Below are positions 37,561 through 49,286 of a DNA stretch of 64,000 nucleotides, piece after piece. Under the pieces are notes generated by a model. That model worked only from the letters and a program-made list of their open reading frames with translations. It did no database searches and was not told where the DNA came from. A program made the position numbers and the translations under genes. Origin of the DNA: Erinaceus europaeus (taxonomy: Eukaryota; Chordata; Mammalia; Eulipotyphla; Erinaceidae); contig NC_080181.1 in the NCBI RefSeq assembly GCF_950295315.1, positions 36,175,375 to 36,239,374 of the forward strand, given 5' to 3'. Positions within the stretch are counted from its first letter, which is position 1, and every line of letters starts with the position of its first letter.

Positions 37561-38282
37561 TTTTTGAAGATTTGTACACAGATGCAAGTGGTTTATCTTG
37601 ATTGCGCCTAGGAATTTTTTTTTTTTAGATTCTCACACAGGTGCAATGGTTTGTCTTTATTGCGCCTACTTTTTTTTTTTTTTAGATTCGCACACAGGTG
37701 CAAGTGGTTTGTCTTGATTGCGCCTAGAATTTTTTTTTTTTTTTTTTGATTCTCACGCAGGTGCAAGTGGTTTGTGTTGATTGCGCCTTGGTTTTTTTTT
37801 TTTTTTTTTTTTTGAAGATTTGTACACAGGTTCAAGTGGTTTGTCTTGATTGCGCCCAGGTGTGTGTTGTTTGTAGATTCGCACACAGGTGAAAATGGTT
37901 TCTCTTGATTACGCCTTGGTTTTTTTTTGTTGTAGACTGTCACACAGGTGCAAGTGATTTGTCTTGATTGTGCCTATTTTTTTTGAAGCTTCGAACACAG
38001 GTGCCAGTGTTTTGTCTTGATTGTGCCTTGTTTTTTTTTTTGAAGATTCGCACACAGGTTTAAGTGGTTTTTCTTGATTGCGCCTAGGATATTTTTTTTT
38101 TTTAGATTCTCACACAGGTGCAAGTGGTTTCTCTTGATTCCGCCTAGGTTTTTTATTTTTTTTTTTAGATTCGCACACAGGTGCTAGTGGTTTGTCTTGA
38201 TTGCGCCCAGGTGTGTGTTCTTTGTAGATTCGCACACAGGTGCCATTGGTTTCTCTTGATTACGCCTTTTTTTTTTTTTTGT
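37561..38282 (+). repeat. Copy of 32.04-32.76 kb
   Basis: This is collinear with 32,040-32,760 at offset 5,524, including the AGACTGTCACACAGG monomer (37,934) and the GTGCCATTGG monomer (38,241). T tracts are longer here: one at about 37,792-37,813 has over 20 T. Confidence 0.8.
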
Positions 38283-40520
38283 AGATTCGCACACAGGTGC
38301 AAGAGGTTAGTCTTGATTGTGCCTATTTTTTTTGAAGCTTCGAACACAGGTGCAAGTTGTTTGTCTTGATTGCGCCAAGTTTTTTGTAGATTCACACACA
38401 GGTGCAATTGGTTGAATTTGATTCCGCCCAGGTGTGTGTTGTTTTTAGATTTGCACACAGTTGCAAGTGGTTTCACTTGAATGTGCCCAGGTGTGTGTTG
38501 TTTTAAGATTCCCACACAGGTGCAAGTGGTTTGTGATGATTGCCCCCAGGTGTGTGTTGGTTATAGTTTCGCACACAGGTGCAAGTGGTTTGATTTGATT
38601 GCGTCTAGGATTTTATTTATTGTAGATTCGCACACAGGTGCAAGTGGTTTCTTTTGATTGCGCCTATTTTTTTTTGGAGATTCGCACAAAGGTGCTAGTG
38701 GTTTGTCTTGATTGCGCCTAGGAATTTTTTTTTTTAGATTCTCACACAGGTGCAAGTGGTTTGTCTTGATTGCGCCTAGGTTTTTTTTTTTTTTTAGATT
38801 CGCACAAAGGTGCTAGTGGTTTGTCTTGATTGCGCCCAGGTGTGTGTTCTTTGTAGATTCGCACACAGGTGCAATTGGTTTCTCTTGATTACGCCTTGGT
38901 TGTTTTTTTTGAAGATTTGTACACAGGTGCAAGTGGTTTGTCTTGATTGCGCCTAGGATTTTTTTTTTTTAGATTCTCACACAGGTGCAAGTGGTTTGTC
39001 TTGATTGCGCCTAGGATTTTTTTTTTTAGATTCTCACACAGGTGCAAGTGGTTTGTCTTGATTGCGCCTAGGTTTTTTTTTTTTTTTTTTTAGATTCGCA
39101 CACAGGTGCTAGTGGTTTGTCTTGACTGCGCCCAGGTGTGTCTTCTTTGTAGATTCGCACACAAGTGCAATTGGTTTCTCTTGATTACGCCTTGGTTTTT
39201 TTTTGTTGTTGTAGATTCGCACACAGGTGCAAGAGGTTAGTCTTGACTGTGCCTATTTTTTTTGAAGCTTCGAACACAGGTGCACGTTGTTTGTCTTGAT
39301 TGCGCCAAGTTTTTTGTAGATTCACACACAGGTGCAATTGGTTGAATTTGATTCCGCCCAGGTGTGTGTTGTTTTTAGATTTGCACACAGTTGCAAGTGG
39401 TTTCACTTGAATGTGCCCAGGTGTGTGTTGTTTTAAGATTCCCACACAGGTGCAAGTGGTTTGTGATGATTGCCCCCAGGTGTGTGTTGGTTATAGTTTC
39501 GCACACAGGTGCAAGTGGTTTGATTTGATTGCGTCTAGGATTTTATTTATTGTAGATTCGCACACAGGTGCAAGTGGTTTCTTTTGATTGCGCCTATTTT
39601 TTTTTGGAGATTCGCACAAAGGTGCTAGTGGTTTGTCTTGATTGCGCCTAGGAATTTTTTTTTTTAGATTCTCACACAGGTGCAAGTGGTTTGTCTTGAT
39701 TGCGCCTAGGTTTTTTTTTTTTTTAGATTCGCACAAAGGTGCTAGTGGTTTGTCTTGATTGCGCCCAGGTGTGTGTTCTTTGTAGATTCGCACACAGGTG
39801 CAATTGGTTTCTCTTGATTACGCCTTGGTTGTTTTTTTTTGAAGATTTGTACACAGGTGCAAGTGGTTTGTCTTTATTGCGCCTAGGATTTTTTTTTTTA
39901 GATTCTCACACAGGTGCAAGTGGTTTGTCTTGATTGCGCCTAGGATTTTTTTTTTAGATTCTCACACAGGTGCAAGTGGTTTGTCTTGATTGCGCCTAGG
40001 TTTTTTTTTTTTTTTTAGATTCGCACACAGGTGCTAGTGGTTTGTCTTGACTGCGCCCAGGTGTGTCTTCTTTGTAGATTCGCACACAAGTGCAATTGGT
40101 TTCTCTTGATTACGCCTTGGTTTTTTTTTGTTGTTGTAGATTCGCACACAGGTGCAAGAGGTTAGTCTTGACTGTGCCTATTTTTTTTGAAGCTTCGAAC
40201 ACAGGTGCAAGTTGTTTGTCTTGATTGCGCCAAGTTTTTTGTAGATTCACACACAGGTGCAATTGGTTGAATTTGATTCCGCCCAGGTGTGTGTTGTTTT
40301 TAGATTTGCACACAGTTGCAAGTGGTTTCACTTGAATGTGCCCAGGTGTGTGTTGTTTTAAGATTCCCACACAGGTGCAAGTGGTTTTTGATGATTGCCC
40401 CCAGGTGTGTGTTGGTTATAGTTTCGCACACAGGTGCAAGTGGTTTGATTTGATTGCGTCTAGGATTTTATTTATTGTAGATTCGCACACAGGTGCAAGT
40501 GGTTTCTTTTGATTGCGCCT
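38283..40520 (+). repeat. Tandem unit of about 0.93 kb, two full copies and one partial
   Basis: Units start at the CAAGAGGTTAGTCTTGA monomer at 38,283, 39,213 and 40,138 (930 and 925 bp apart). Each holds a CAAGTTG monomer, a D-E-F-G cassette, the CTTTTGATTGCGCCTATT monomer and a GCTAGTGG monomer. Private changes: GTGCACGTTG at about 39,280 and GGTTTTTGATG at about 40,384. The third unit leaves the pattern after its cassette, at about 40,520. Confidence 0.85.
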
Positions 40521-42562
40521 ATTTTTTTTTTAGATTCTCACACAGGTGCAAGTGGTTTCTTTTGATTGCGCCTTTTTTTTTTTTTGGAGATTCGCACAAA
40601 GGTGCTAGTGGTTTGTCTTGATTGCGCCTAGAAATTTTTTTTTTTAGATTCTCACACAGGTGCAAGTGGTTTGTCTTGATTGCGCCTAGGTTTTTTTTTT
40701 TTTTTTTAGATTCGTACACAGGTGCTAGTGGTTTGTCTTGATTGCGCCCAGGTGTGTCTTCTTTGTAGATTCGCACACACGTGCAATTGGTTTCTCTTGA
40801 TCACACCTTGGGTTTTTTTTTTGCAGATTTGTACACAGGTGCAAGTGGTTTGTCTTGATTGCGCCTAGGATTTTATTTTTTACATTCTCACACAGGTGCA
40901 AGTGGTTTGTCTTGATTGCGCCTAAGTTTTTTTTTTTTTAGATTCGCACACAGCAGCTAGTGGTTTGTCTTGATTGCGCCCAGGTGTGTGTTCTTTGTAG
41001 ATTCGCACACAGGTGCAATTGGTTTCTCTTGATTAAGCCTTGGTTGTTTTTCTTGAAGATTTGTACACAGGTGCAAGTGGTTTGTCTTGATTGCGCCTAG
41101 GATTTTTTTTTTTTAGATTCTCACACAGGTGCAAGTGGTTTGTCTTTATTGCGCCTTGGTTTTTTTTTGTTGTTGTTGTAGATTCGCACACAGGTGCTAG
41201 TGGTTTGTCTTGATTGTGCCTATTTTTTTTGAAGCTTCGAACACAGGTGCAAGTGGTTTGTCTTGATTGCGCCAAGGTTTTTGTTTTTTGTAGATTCACA
41301 CACAGGTGCAATTGGTTGAATTTGATTCTGCCCAGGTGTGTGTTGTTTTCAGATTCCCACACAGGTGCAAGTGGTTTCACTTGAATGTGCCCAGGTGTGT
41401 GTTGTTTTAAGATTCCCACACAGGTGCAAGTGGTTTGTCATGATTGCCCCCAGGTGTGTGTTGGTTATAGTTTCGCACACAGGTGCAAGTGGTTTGATTT
41501 GATTGCGTCTAGGATTTTATTTATTGTAGATTCGCACACAGGTGCAAGTGGTTTCTTTTGATTGCGCCTATTTTTTTTTTTTTTAGATTCTCACACAGGT
41601 GCAAGTGGTTTCTTTTGATTGCGCCTATTTTTTTTTTTGGAGATTCGCACAAAGGTGCTAGTGGTTTGTCTTGATTGCGCCTAGGAATTTTTTTTTTTTA
41701 GATTCTCACACAGGTGCAAGTGGTTTGTCTTGATTGCGCCTAGGTTTTTTTTTTTTTTTAGATTCGCACAAAGGTGCTAGTGGTTTGTCTTGATTGCGCC
41801 CAGGTGTGTGTTCTTTGTAGATTCGCAAACAGGTGCAATTGGTTTCTCTTGATTACGCCTTGGTTGTTGTTTTAGAAGATTTGTACACAGGTGCAAGTGG
41901 TTTGTCTTGATTGCGCCTAGGATTTTTTTTTTTTTAGATTCTCACACAGGTGCAAGTGGTTTGTCTTGATTGCGCCTAGGATTTTTTTTTTTTAGATTCT
42001 CACACAGGTGCAAGTGGTTTGTCTTGATTGCGCCTAGGTTTTTTTTTTTTTTTTAGTTTCGCACACTGGTGCTAGTGATTTGTCTTGATTGCGCCCAGGT
42101 GTGTGTTCTTTGTAGATTCTCACACAGGTGCAATTGGTTTCTCTTGATTACGCCTTGGTTTTTTTTTTGTTGTAGATTCGCACACAGGTGCAAGTGGTTA
42201 GTCTTGATTGTGCCTATTTTTTTTGAAGCTTCGAACACAGGTGCAAGTTGTTAGTCTTGATTGCGCCAAGGTTTTTGTTTTTTGTAGATTCACACACAGG
42301 TGCAATTGGTTGAATTTGATTCCGCCCAGGTGTGTGTTGTTTTTAGATTTGCACACAGTTGCAAGTGGTTTCACTTGAATGTGCCCAGGTGTGGTTGTTT
42401 TCAGATTCCCACACAGGTGCAAGTGGTTTGTCATGATTGCCCCCAGGTGTGTGTTGTTTATAGTTTCGCACACAGGTTAAAGTAATTTGATTTGATTGCG
42501 CCTCAGATTTTATTTTTTTTAGATTCGCACACAGGTGCAATTGGTTTGTTTTGATTGCGCCT
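40521..42562 (+). repeat. 2.04-kb tandem duplication, copy 1
   Basis: Every monomer recurs 2,034-2,042 bp downstream in the same order, with cassettes at 41,292 and 42,286. Differences seen: CACACAGCAGCTAG at 40,949 against CACACAGGTGCTAG at 42,990; GTTGTTGTTTTAGAAG at 41,862 against GTTGTTTTTTTAGAAG; and AGTTTCGCACACTGG at 42,056 against AGATTCGCACACTGG at 44,090. Confidence 0.9.
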
Positions 42563-44597
42563 ATTTTTTTTTTAGATTCTCACACAGGTGCAAGTGGTTT
42601 CTTTTGATTGCGCCTATTTTTTTTTGGAGATTCGCACAAAGGTGCTAGTGGTTTGTCTTGATTGCTCCTAGGAATTTTTTTTTTTAGATTCTCACACAGG
42701 TGCAAGTGGTTTGTCTTGATTGCGCCTAGGTTTTTTTTTTTTTTTTTAGATTCGTACACAGGTGCTAGTGGTTTGTCTTGATTGCGCCCAGGTGTGTCTT
42801 CTTTGTAGATTCGCACACAGGTGCAATTGGTTTCTCTTGATCACACCTTGGGTTTTTTTTTTGCAGATTTGTACACAGGTGCAAGTGGTTTGTCTTGATT
42901 GCGCCTAGGATTTTATTTTTTACATTCTCACACAGGTGCAAGTGGTTTGTCTTGATTGCGCCTAGGTTTTTTTTTTTTAGATTCGCACACAGGTGCTAGT
43001 GGTTTGTCTTGATTGCGCCCAGGTGTGTGTTCTTTGTAGATTCGCACACAGGTGCAATTGGTTTCTCTTGATTACGCCTTGGTTGTTTTTCTTGAAGATT
43101 TGTACACAGGTGCAAGTGGTTTGTCTTGATTGCGCCTAGGATTTTTTTTTTTAGATTCTCACACAGGTGCAAGTGGTTTGTCTTTATTGCGCCTTGGTTT
43201 TTTTTTGTTGTTGTTGTAGATTCGCACACAGGTGCTAGTGGTTTGTCTTGATTGTGCCTATTTTTTTTGAAGCTTCGAACACAGGTGCAAGTGGTTTGTC
43301 TTGATTGCGCCAAGGTTTTTGTTTTTTGTAGATTCACACACAGGTGCAATTGGTTGAATTTGATTCTGCCCAGGTGTGTGTTGTTTTCAGATTCCCACAC
43401 AGGTGCAAGTGGTTTCACTTGAATGTGCCCAGGTGTGTGTTGTTTTAAGATTCCCACACAGGTGCAAGTGGTTTGTCATGATTGCCCCCAGGTGTGTGTT
43501 GGTTATAGTTTCGCACACAGGTGCAAGTGGTTTGATTTGATTGCGTCTAGGATTTTATTTATTGTAGATTCGCACACAGGTGCAAGTGGTTTCTTTTGAT
43601 TGCGCCTATTTTTTTTTTTAGATTCTCACACAGGTGCAAGTGGTTTCTTTTGATTGCGCCTATTTTTTTTTTTTGGAGATTCGCACAAAGGTGCTAGTGG
43701 TTTGTCTTGATTGCGCCTAGGAATTTTTTTTTTTTAGATTCTCACACAGGTGCAAGTGGTTTGTCTTTATTGCGCCTAGGTTTTTTTTTTTTTAGATTCG
43801 CACAAAGGTGCTAGTGGTTTGTCTTGATTGCGCCCAGGTGTGTGTTCTTTGTAGATTCGCACACAGGTGCAATTGGTTTCTCTTGATTACGCCTTGGTTG
43901 TTTTTTTAGAAGATTTGTACACAGGTGCAAGTGGTTTGTCTTGATTGCGCCTAGGATTTTTTTTTTTTTAGATTCTCACACAGGTGCAAGTGGTTTGTCT
44001 TGATTGCGCCTAGGATTTTTTTTTTTTAGATTCGCACACAGGTGCAAGTGGTTTGTCTTGATTGCGCCTAGGTTTTTTTTTTTTTTTTAGATTCGCACAC
44101 TGGTGCTAGTGATTTGTCTTGATTGCGCCCAGGTGTGTGTTCTTTGTAGATTCGCACACAGGTGCAATTGGTTTCTCTTGATTACGCCTTGGTTTTTTTT
44201 TTGTTGTAGATTCGCACACAGGTGCAAGTGGTTAGTCTTGATTGTGCCTATTTTTTTTGAAGCTTCGAACACAGGTGCAAGTTGTTTGTCTTGATTGCGC
44301 CAAGGTTTTTGTTTTTTGTAGATTCACACACAGGTGCAATTGGTTGAATTTGATTCCGCCCAGGTGTGTGTTGTTTTTAGATTTGCACACAGTTGCAAGT
44401 GGTTTCACTTGAATGTGCCCAGGTGTGGTTGTTTTCAGATTCCCACACAGGTGCAAGTGGTTTGTCATGATTGCCCCCAGGTGTGTGTTGTTTATAGTTT
44501 CGCACACAGGTTAAAGTAATTTGATTTGATTGCGCCTCAGATTTTATTTTTTTTAGATTCGCACACAGGTGCAATTGGTTTGTTTTGATTGCGCCTA
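42563..44597 (+). repeat. 2.04-kb tandem duplication, copy 2
   Basis: The copy begins inside a monomer: GGTTTGTTTTGATTGCGCC (end of copy 1) runs into TATTTTTTTTT AGATTCTCAC (start of the unit). After copy 2 the same GGTTTGTTTTGATTGCGCC instead continues TAGG plus T tract (44,594). The join therefore lies in GATTGCGCCTA, shared by all monomers, as expected for unequal exchange in register. Confidence 0.9.
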
Positions 44598-46560
44598 GGT
44601 TTTTTTTTTTGTAGATTCACACACAGGTGCTAGGGTTAGTCTTGATTGTGCCTAGGATTTTTTTTTTGTAGATTCGCACACAGGTGCAAGTGGTTTGTCT
44701 TGATTGCGCCTAGGTTTTTTTTTTTTTTAGATTCGCACACAGTTGCAAGTGGTTTGTCTTGATTGCACCTTGGTTTTTTTTTTTTTGAAGATTTGTACAC
44801 AGGTGCAAGTGGTTTGTCTTTATTGCGCCTAGGATTTTTTTTTTCAGATTCGCACAGGTTCAAATAGTTTGTTGATTGTGCCTAGGTTTTTTTTTGCAGA
44901 TTCAAATACAGGTGCAAGTGGTTTGTCTTGATTGTCCCTAGGTTTTTTTTTTTTTTTTTTTAGATTCGTACACAGGTGCATTTGCTTTGTCTTGATTGCG
45001 CCTAGGATTATTTTTTTTGAAGATTCGCACACAGGTGCAAGTGATTTATCTTGATTGCACCCAGGTTTGTGTTGTTTGTAGATTCGCACACAGGTGCAAT
45101 TGGTTTCTCTTGATTACGCCTTGGTTGTTTTTGTTGTAGATTCGCACACAGGTGCAAGTGGTTTTTCTTAATTGCGCCTAGGTTTTTTTTGTAGATTCAC
45201 ACACAGGTGCAATTGGTTTGTCTTGATTGCGCCCTGGTTTGTGTTGTTTGTAGATTAGCACACAGGTGCTATTGGTTTCTCTTGATTACGCCTTGGTTTT
45301 TTTGTTGTAGATTCGCACACAGGTGCAAGTGGTTTTTCTTGATTGCGCCTAGGTTTTTTTTTTTGTAGATTCACACACAGGTGCAAGTGGTTTGTCTTGA
45401 TTGCTCCTTGGTTTCTTTTTTTTGAAGATTTGTACACAGGTGCAAGTGGTTTGTCTTGATTGCGCCTAGGATTTTTTTTTTTAGATTCGCACCGGTGCAA
45501 GTGGTTTGTCTTGATTGCGCATAGTAATTTTTTTTTTGATTCTCACACAAGTGCAAGTGGTTTTTGTTGATTGCGCCTTGGTTCTTTTTTTTTTTTTTTG
45601 AAGATTTCTACACAGGTGCAATTGGTTTGTCTTGATTGCACCTTGGATTTTTTTTTTTTTTTAGATTCTCACACAGGTGCAAGTGGTTTGTCTTGATTGC
45701 GCCTAGGTTTTTTTTTTTTTTTTTTTTTAGATTCGCACACAGGTGCAAGTTGTTTGTCTTGATTGCGCCCCGGTGTTTGTTGTTTGTAGATTCGCACACA
45801 GGTGCAATTGGTTTCTCTTGATTAAGCCTTGGTTTTTTTTGTTGTAGATTCGCAAACAGGTGTAAGTGGTTTGTCTTGATTGTGCCTCTTTTTTTTTTTT
45901 TTGAAGATTCGCACACAGGTGCAAGTGGTTTGTCTTGATTGTGCCTAGTTTTTTTTTTTTTTTGGAGATTCGCACACAGCTGCAAGTGGTTTGTCATGAT
46001 TGTGCCTACATTTTTTTGGAACCTTCGCACACAGTGGCAAGTGGTATGTCTTGATTGCGCCTAGGTTTTTGTTTTTTGTAGATTCACACACAGGTGCAAT
46101 TGGTTGATCTTGATTCGGCCCAGGTGTGTGTTGTTTTTAGATTTGCACACAGTTGCAAGTGGTTTCACTTGAATGTGCCCAGATGTGTGTTGTTTTCAGA
46201 TTCCCACACAGGTGCAAGTGGTTTGTCATGATTGCCCCCAGGTGTGTGTTGTTTATAGTTTTGCACACAGGTTCAAGTAGTTTGATTTGATTGCTCCTAG
46301 GATTTTATTTTTTGTAGATTCGCACATAGGTGCAATTGGTTTGTTTTAATTGCGCCTAGGTTTTTTTTTGTAGATTCACACACAGGTGCTAGGGTTTGTC
46401 TTGATTGTGCCTAGGATTTTTTTTTTTGTAGATTCGCACACAGGTGCAAGTGGTTTGTCTGGATTGCGCCTAGGTTTTTTTTTTTTTTTTTTTAGATTCG
46501 GACACAGGTGCAAGTGGTTTGTCTTGATTGCACCATGGATTTTTTTTTTGAAGATTTGTA
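44598..46560 (+). repeat. Mosaic block built from copies of 28.6-29.25 and 30.87-32.06 kb
   Basis: The first part (to about 45,130) continues the homology with 28.6-29.25 kb, including TCAAATACAGG and GCATTTGCTTTG monomers. From about 45,365 it follows 30,870 onward at offset near 14,500, including the landmark monomer (46,030) and cassette (46,080). Homology fades at about 46,560, where AGATTTGTACACAGGTGC replaces AGATTTGTACACAGATGC. Confidence 0.8.
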
Positions 46561-48637
46561 CACAGGTGCAAGTGGTTTGTCTTGATTGCGCCTAGGATTT
46601 TTTTTTTTTTTAGATTCTCACACAGGTGCAAGTGGTTTGTCTTTATTGCGTCTAGTTTTTTTTTTTTTTTTTTTAGATTCGCACACAGGTGCAAGTGGTT
46701 TGTCTTGATTGCGCCTAGGTGTGTGTTGTTTGTAGATTCGCACACACGTCCAATGGGTTTCTCTTGATTACGCCTTGGTTGTTTTTGTTGTAGATTCGCA
46801 CACAGGTGTAAGTTGTTTGACTTTATTGTGCCTAGGTTATTTATTGAAGATTCGCACACAGGTGCAAGTGGTTTGTCTTGATTGCGCCTAGGTTTTTTTT
46901 TTTCTTTTTGAGATTCGCACACAGGTGCAAGTGATTTGTCTTGATTGCGCCTAGGTTTTTTTTTTAGATTCGCACACAGGTCCAAGTGGTTTGTCTTAAT
47001 TGTGCCTATATATTTTTTTGAAGATTCGCACACAGGTCCACGTTGTTTTTCTTGATTGCGCCTAGGATTTTTTTTTTTTAGATTCGCACACAGGTGCAAG
47101 TGGTATGTCTTGATTGTGCCTATGTTTTTTTTTTTTTTTTGAAGATTCGCACACAGGTGCAAGTGGTTTGCCTTGAGTGCGCCTAGGTTTTTGTTTTTTG
47201 TAGATTCACACACAGGTGCAATTGGTTGATATTGATTTCGCCAAGGTGTGTGTTGTTTTTAGATTTGCACACAGTATCAAGTGGTTTTTCTTGAATGTAC
47301 TCAGGTGTGTGTTGTTTATAGATTCCCACACATGTGCAAGTGGTTTGTCATGATTGGCCCCAGGTGTGTGTAGTTTATAGTTTCGCACACAGGTGCAAGT
47401 GGTTTGTCTTGATTGCATCTAGGTTTTTTTTTTGTAGATTCACACATAGGTGCAAGTGGTTTGTCTTCATTGTTGCCTAGGAATTTTCTTTTTGTAGATT
47501 CGCCACAGGTGCAAGTGGTTTGTCTTGATTGCGACTAGGATTTTTTTTTTTAGATTCTCACACAGGTGCAAGTGGTTTATCTTGATAGCGCCTAGGTTTT
47601 TTTTTTGAAGATTTGCACACAGGTGCAAGTGGTTTAACTTTATTGCGCCTAGGTGTGTGTTGTTTGTAGATTAGCACACAGGTGCGATTGGTTTCATTTG
47701 ATTACGCATTGGTTGTTTTTGTTGTAGATTCGCACACAGGTGCAAGTGGTTTGTCTTGATTGTGCCTTGGTTTTTTTTTTCAAGATTCGCACACAGGTGC
47801 AAGTGGTTTGTCTTGATTGTGCGTAGGTTTTTTTTTTAGATTTGCACACAGCTGCAAGTGGTTTGTCTTGATTGCACCTAGGATTTTTTTTTTTAGATTC
47901 TCACAAAGGTTCAAGTGGTTTGTCTTGTTTGCGTATAGGTTTTTTTTTTTTTAGATTCGCTCACAGGTGTAATTGGTTTGTCTTGATTGCGCCCAGATGT
48001 GTGTTGTTTGTAGATTCGCACACAGTTGCAATTGGTTTCTCTTGATTATGCCTTGGTTTTTTTTGTTGTTGATTCGCACACAGGTGCAAGTGGTTTGTCT
48101 TGATTTTGCCTATGTGTTTTTTTTTGAAGATTCGCACACAGGTGCAAGTGGTTTGTATTGATTGCGCCTAGTTTTTTTGTTTATTTTTTGTAGATTCGCA
48201 CACAGGTGCAAGTGGTTTGTCTTGATTGTGCCTATGTGTTTTTTTTTGAAGATTCGCACACAGGTGCAAGTGGTTTGTATTGATTGCGCCTAGTTTTTTT
48301 GTTTATTTTTTGTAGATTCGCACACAGGTGCAAGTGGTTTGTCTTGATTGCGCCTAGGGTTTTTTTTGTAGATTAACACACAGGTGCAAGTGGTTTGTCT
48401 TGATTGTGCCTAGGATTTTTTTTTTGTAGATTCGCACACAGGTGCAAATGGTTTGTCCTGATTGAGCCTTGGTTTTTTTTTTTTAGATTCGCTCACAGGT
48501 GCAAGTGGTTTGTCTTGATTACGCCTAGGATTTTTTTTTTAGATTCTTTGTCTTTATTGCGCCTAGTTTTTTTTTGTTAGATTCGCACACAGGTGCAAGT
48601 GGTTTGTCTTGATTGCGCCTAGGTGTGTGTTGTTTGT
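46561..48637 (+). repeat. Disordered satellite next to the inversion
   Basis: Monomers are recognisable but varied (GCACACACGTCCAATGGG at 46,740, CAGTATCAAGTGG at 47,270, a GTTGCCTAGG insertion at 47,472, CGCCACAGG at 47,502), and the long-range repeats of the rest of the arm are not evident. One decayed D-E-F-like run begins at 47,202. A monomer at 48,541 is truncated (AGATTC straight into TTTGTCTTTATTGC). This is the pattern expected at an array edge that has escaped homogenisation. Confidence 0.8.
48104..48347 (+). repeat. 122-bp tandem duplication (two monomers)
   Basis: The pair of monomers containing GCCTATGTGTTTTTTTTT, GGTTTGTATTGATTGCGCC and the tail GTTTATTTTTTGTAG is repeated 122 bp later. 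The only differences I see are GATTTTGCC against GATTGTGCC and one T in a tract, so it is recent compared with the divergent monomers around it. Confidence 0.87.
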
Positions 48638-48720
48638 AGATTCGCACACTTGATTACGCCTTGGTTTTTTTTTTGTTGTAGATTCGCACAGGTGAATCTA
48701 AAAAAAAAAATCCTAGGCGC
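48638..48720. other. Inversion junction between the two satellite arms
   Basis: Monomer polarity switches here within a few bases. On the left the last + monomer reads TTGTAGATTCGCACAGG. It runs straight into TGAATCTAAAAAAAAAA, the end of a - strand monomer. AGATTC (48,680-48,685) and GAATCT (48,694-48,699) form an inverted repeat around about 8 bases, so the join is an imperfect palindrome inside the monomer head. Monomers just left of the join are damaged: one at 48,638-48,660 goes from GATTCGCACAC directly to TTGATTACGCC, losing its middle. The arms are not mirror images beyond the first bases, which argues against a simple fold-back read artefact. An assembly join is still possible. Confidence 0.9.
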
Positions 48721-49286
48721 AATCAAGACAAAACACTTGTACCTGTGTGCGAATCTCCAAAAAAAAAAAAAAAAACTAGGCTAATCAAGACAAACCACTT
48801 GAACCTGTGTGCGAATCTACAAGAAAAAAACCGAAGGCGTAATCAAGTGAAACCAATTGCACCTGTGTACGAATCTTCAAAAAAAAAAACATAGGCAAAG
48901 TCAAGACAAACCACTTGCACCTGTGTGCGAATCTACAATAAAAAAAAAGGCGCAATCGAGAGAAACCACTTGCACCTGTGTGTGAATCTTAAAAAAAAAA
49001 ATCCTAGCAGCCATCAAGACAAACCAATTGCACCTGTGTGCGAATCGAGAAACAACACACAACGGGGCGCAATCAAGACAAACCACTTGCACCTGTGTGC
49101 GAATCTAAAAAAAATGCTAGGCGCAATAAAGACAAACCACTTGCACCTGTATGCGAATCTAAAAAAAAAAAAATGCTAGGCGCAATAAAGACAAACCACT
49201 TGCACCTGTGTGTGAATCTACAAAAAAAACCCAGGCGCAATCAAGACAAACCACTAGCACCTGTGCGACTCTCCAAAAAAAAAAAA
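48721..49286 (-). repeat. Disordered satellite right of the inversion
   Basis: About ten inverted monomers, several with private changes: GGCTAATC lacking GCA at about 48,780, GGCAAAGTCAAG at 48,893, and CCTGTGCGACTCTCC at 49,261 with a shortened head. The last is followed by an A tract that joins TACCACTTGC directly, a truncated G monomer. No longer unit is evident. Confidence 0.8.

Larger units (their letters stand above)
1..48695 (+). repeat. Satellite array, left arm, about 58-bp monomers in + orientation
   Basis: The sequence is an uninterrupted head-to-tail array. Each monomer opens with AGATTCGCACACAGGTGC or a close variant, continues through GGTTTGTCTTGATTGCGCC, and ends in CTAGG plus a T tract of about 8-20 bases or in a T/G-rich tail. 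Typical lengths are 55-62 bp, and monomers with complex tails are exactly 59 bp. Recurrent variants are the tail types, CAATTGGTTTCTC for CAAGTGGTTTGTC, and GCTAGTGG for GCAAGTGG. No unique sequence, transposon or gene interrupts the 48.7 kb. Known biology: such arrays with nested higher-order repeats are typical of eukaryotic heterochromatin. The family itself is not one I recognise. Confidence 0.97.

Noticed and set aside
1..48695. Tandem SINE or tRNA-derived element with A tail
   Set aside because: Each tract could look like a retroposon tail, but the body is only about 45 bp, with no convincing RNA polymerase III A and B boxes and no target-site duplications. The units are strictly head to tail.
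48600..48800. Fold-back (palindromic) sequencing artefact at the polarity switch
   Set aside because: A fold-back would give near-identical mirrored arms. Moving outward from 48,690 the two sides carry different monomer types in different order. An assembly misjoin remains possible and is noted with the finding.
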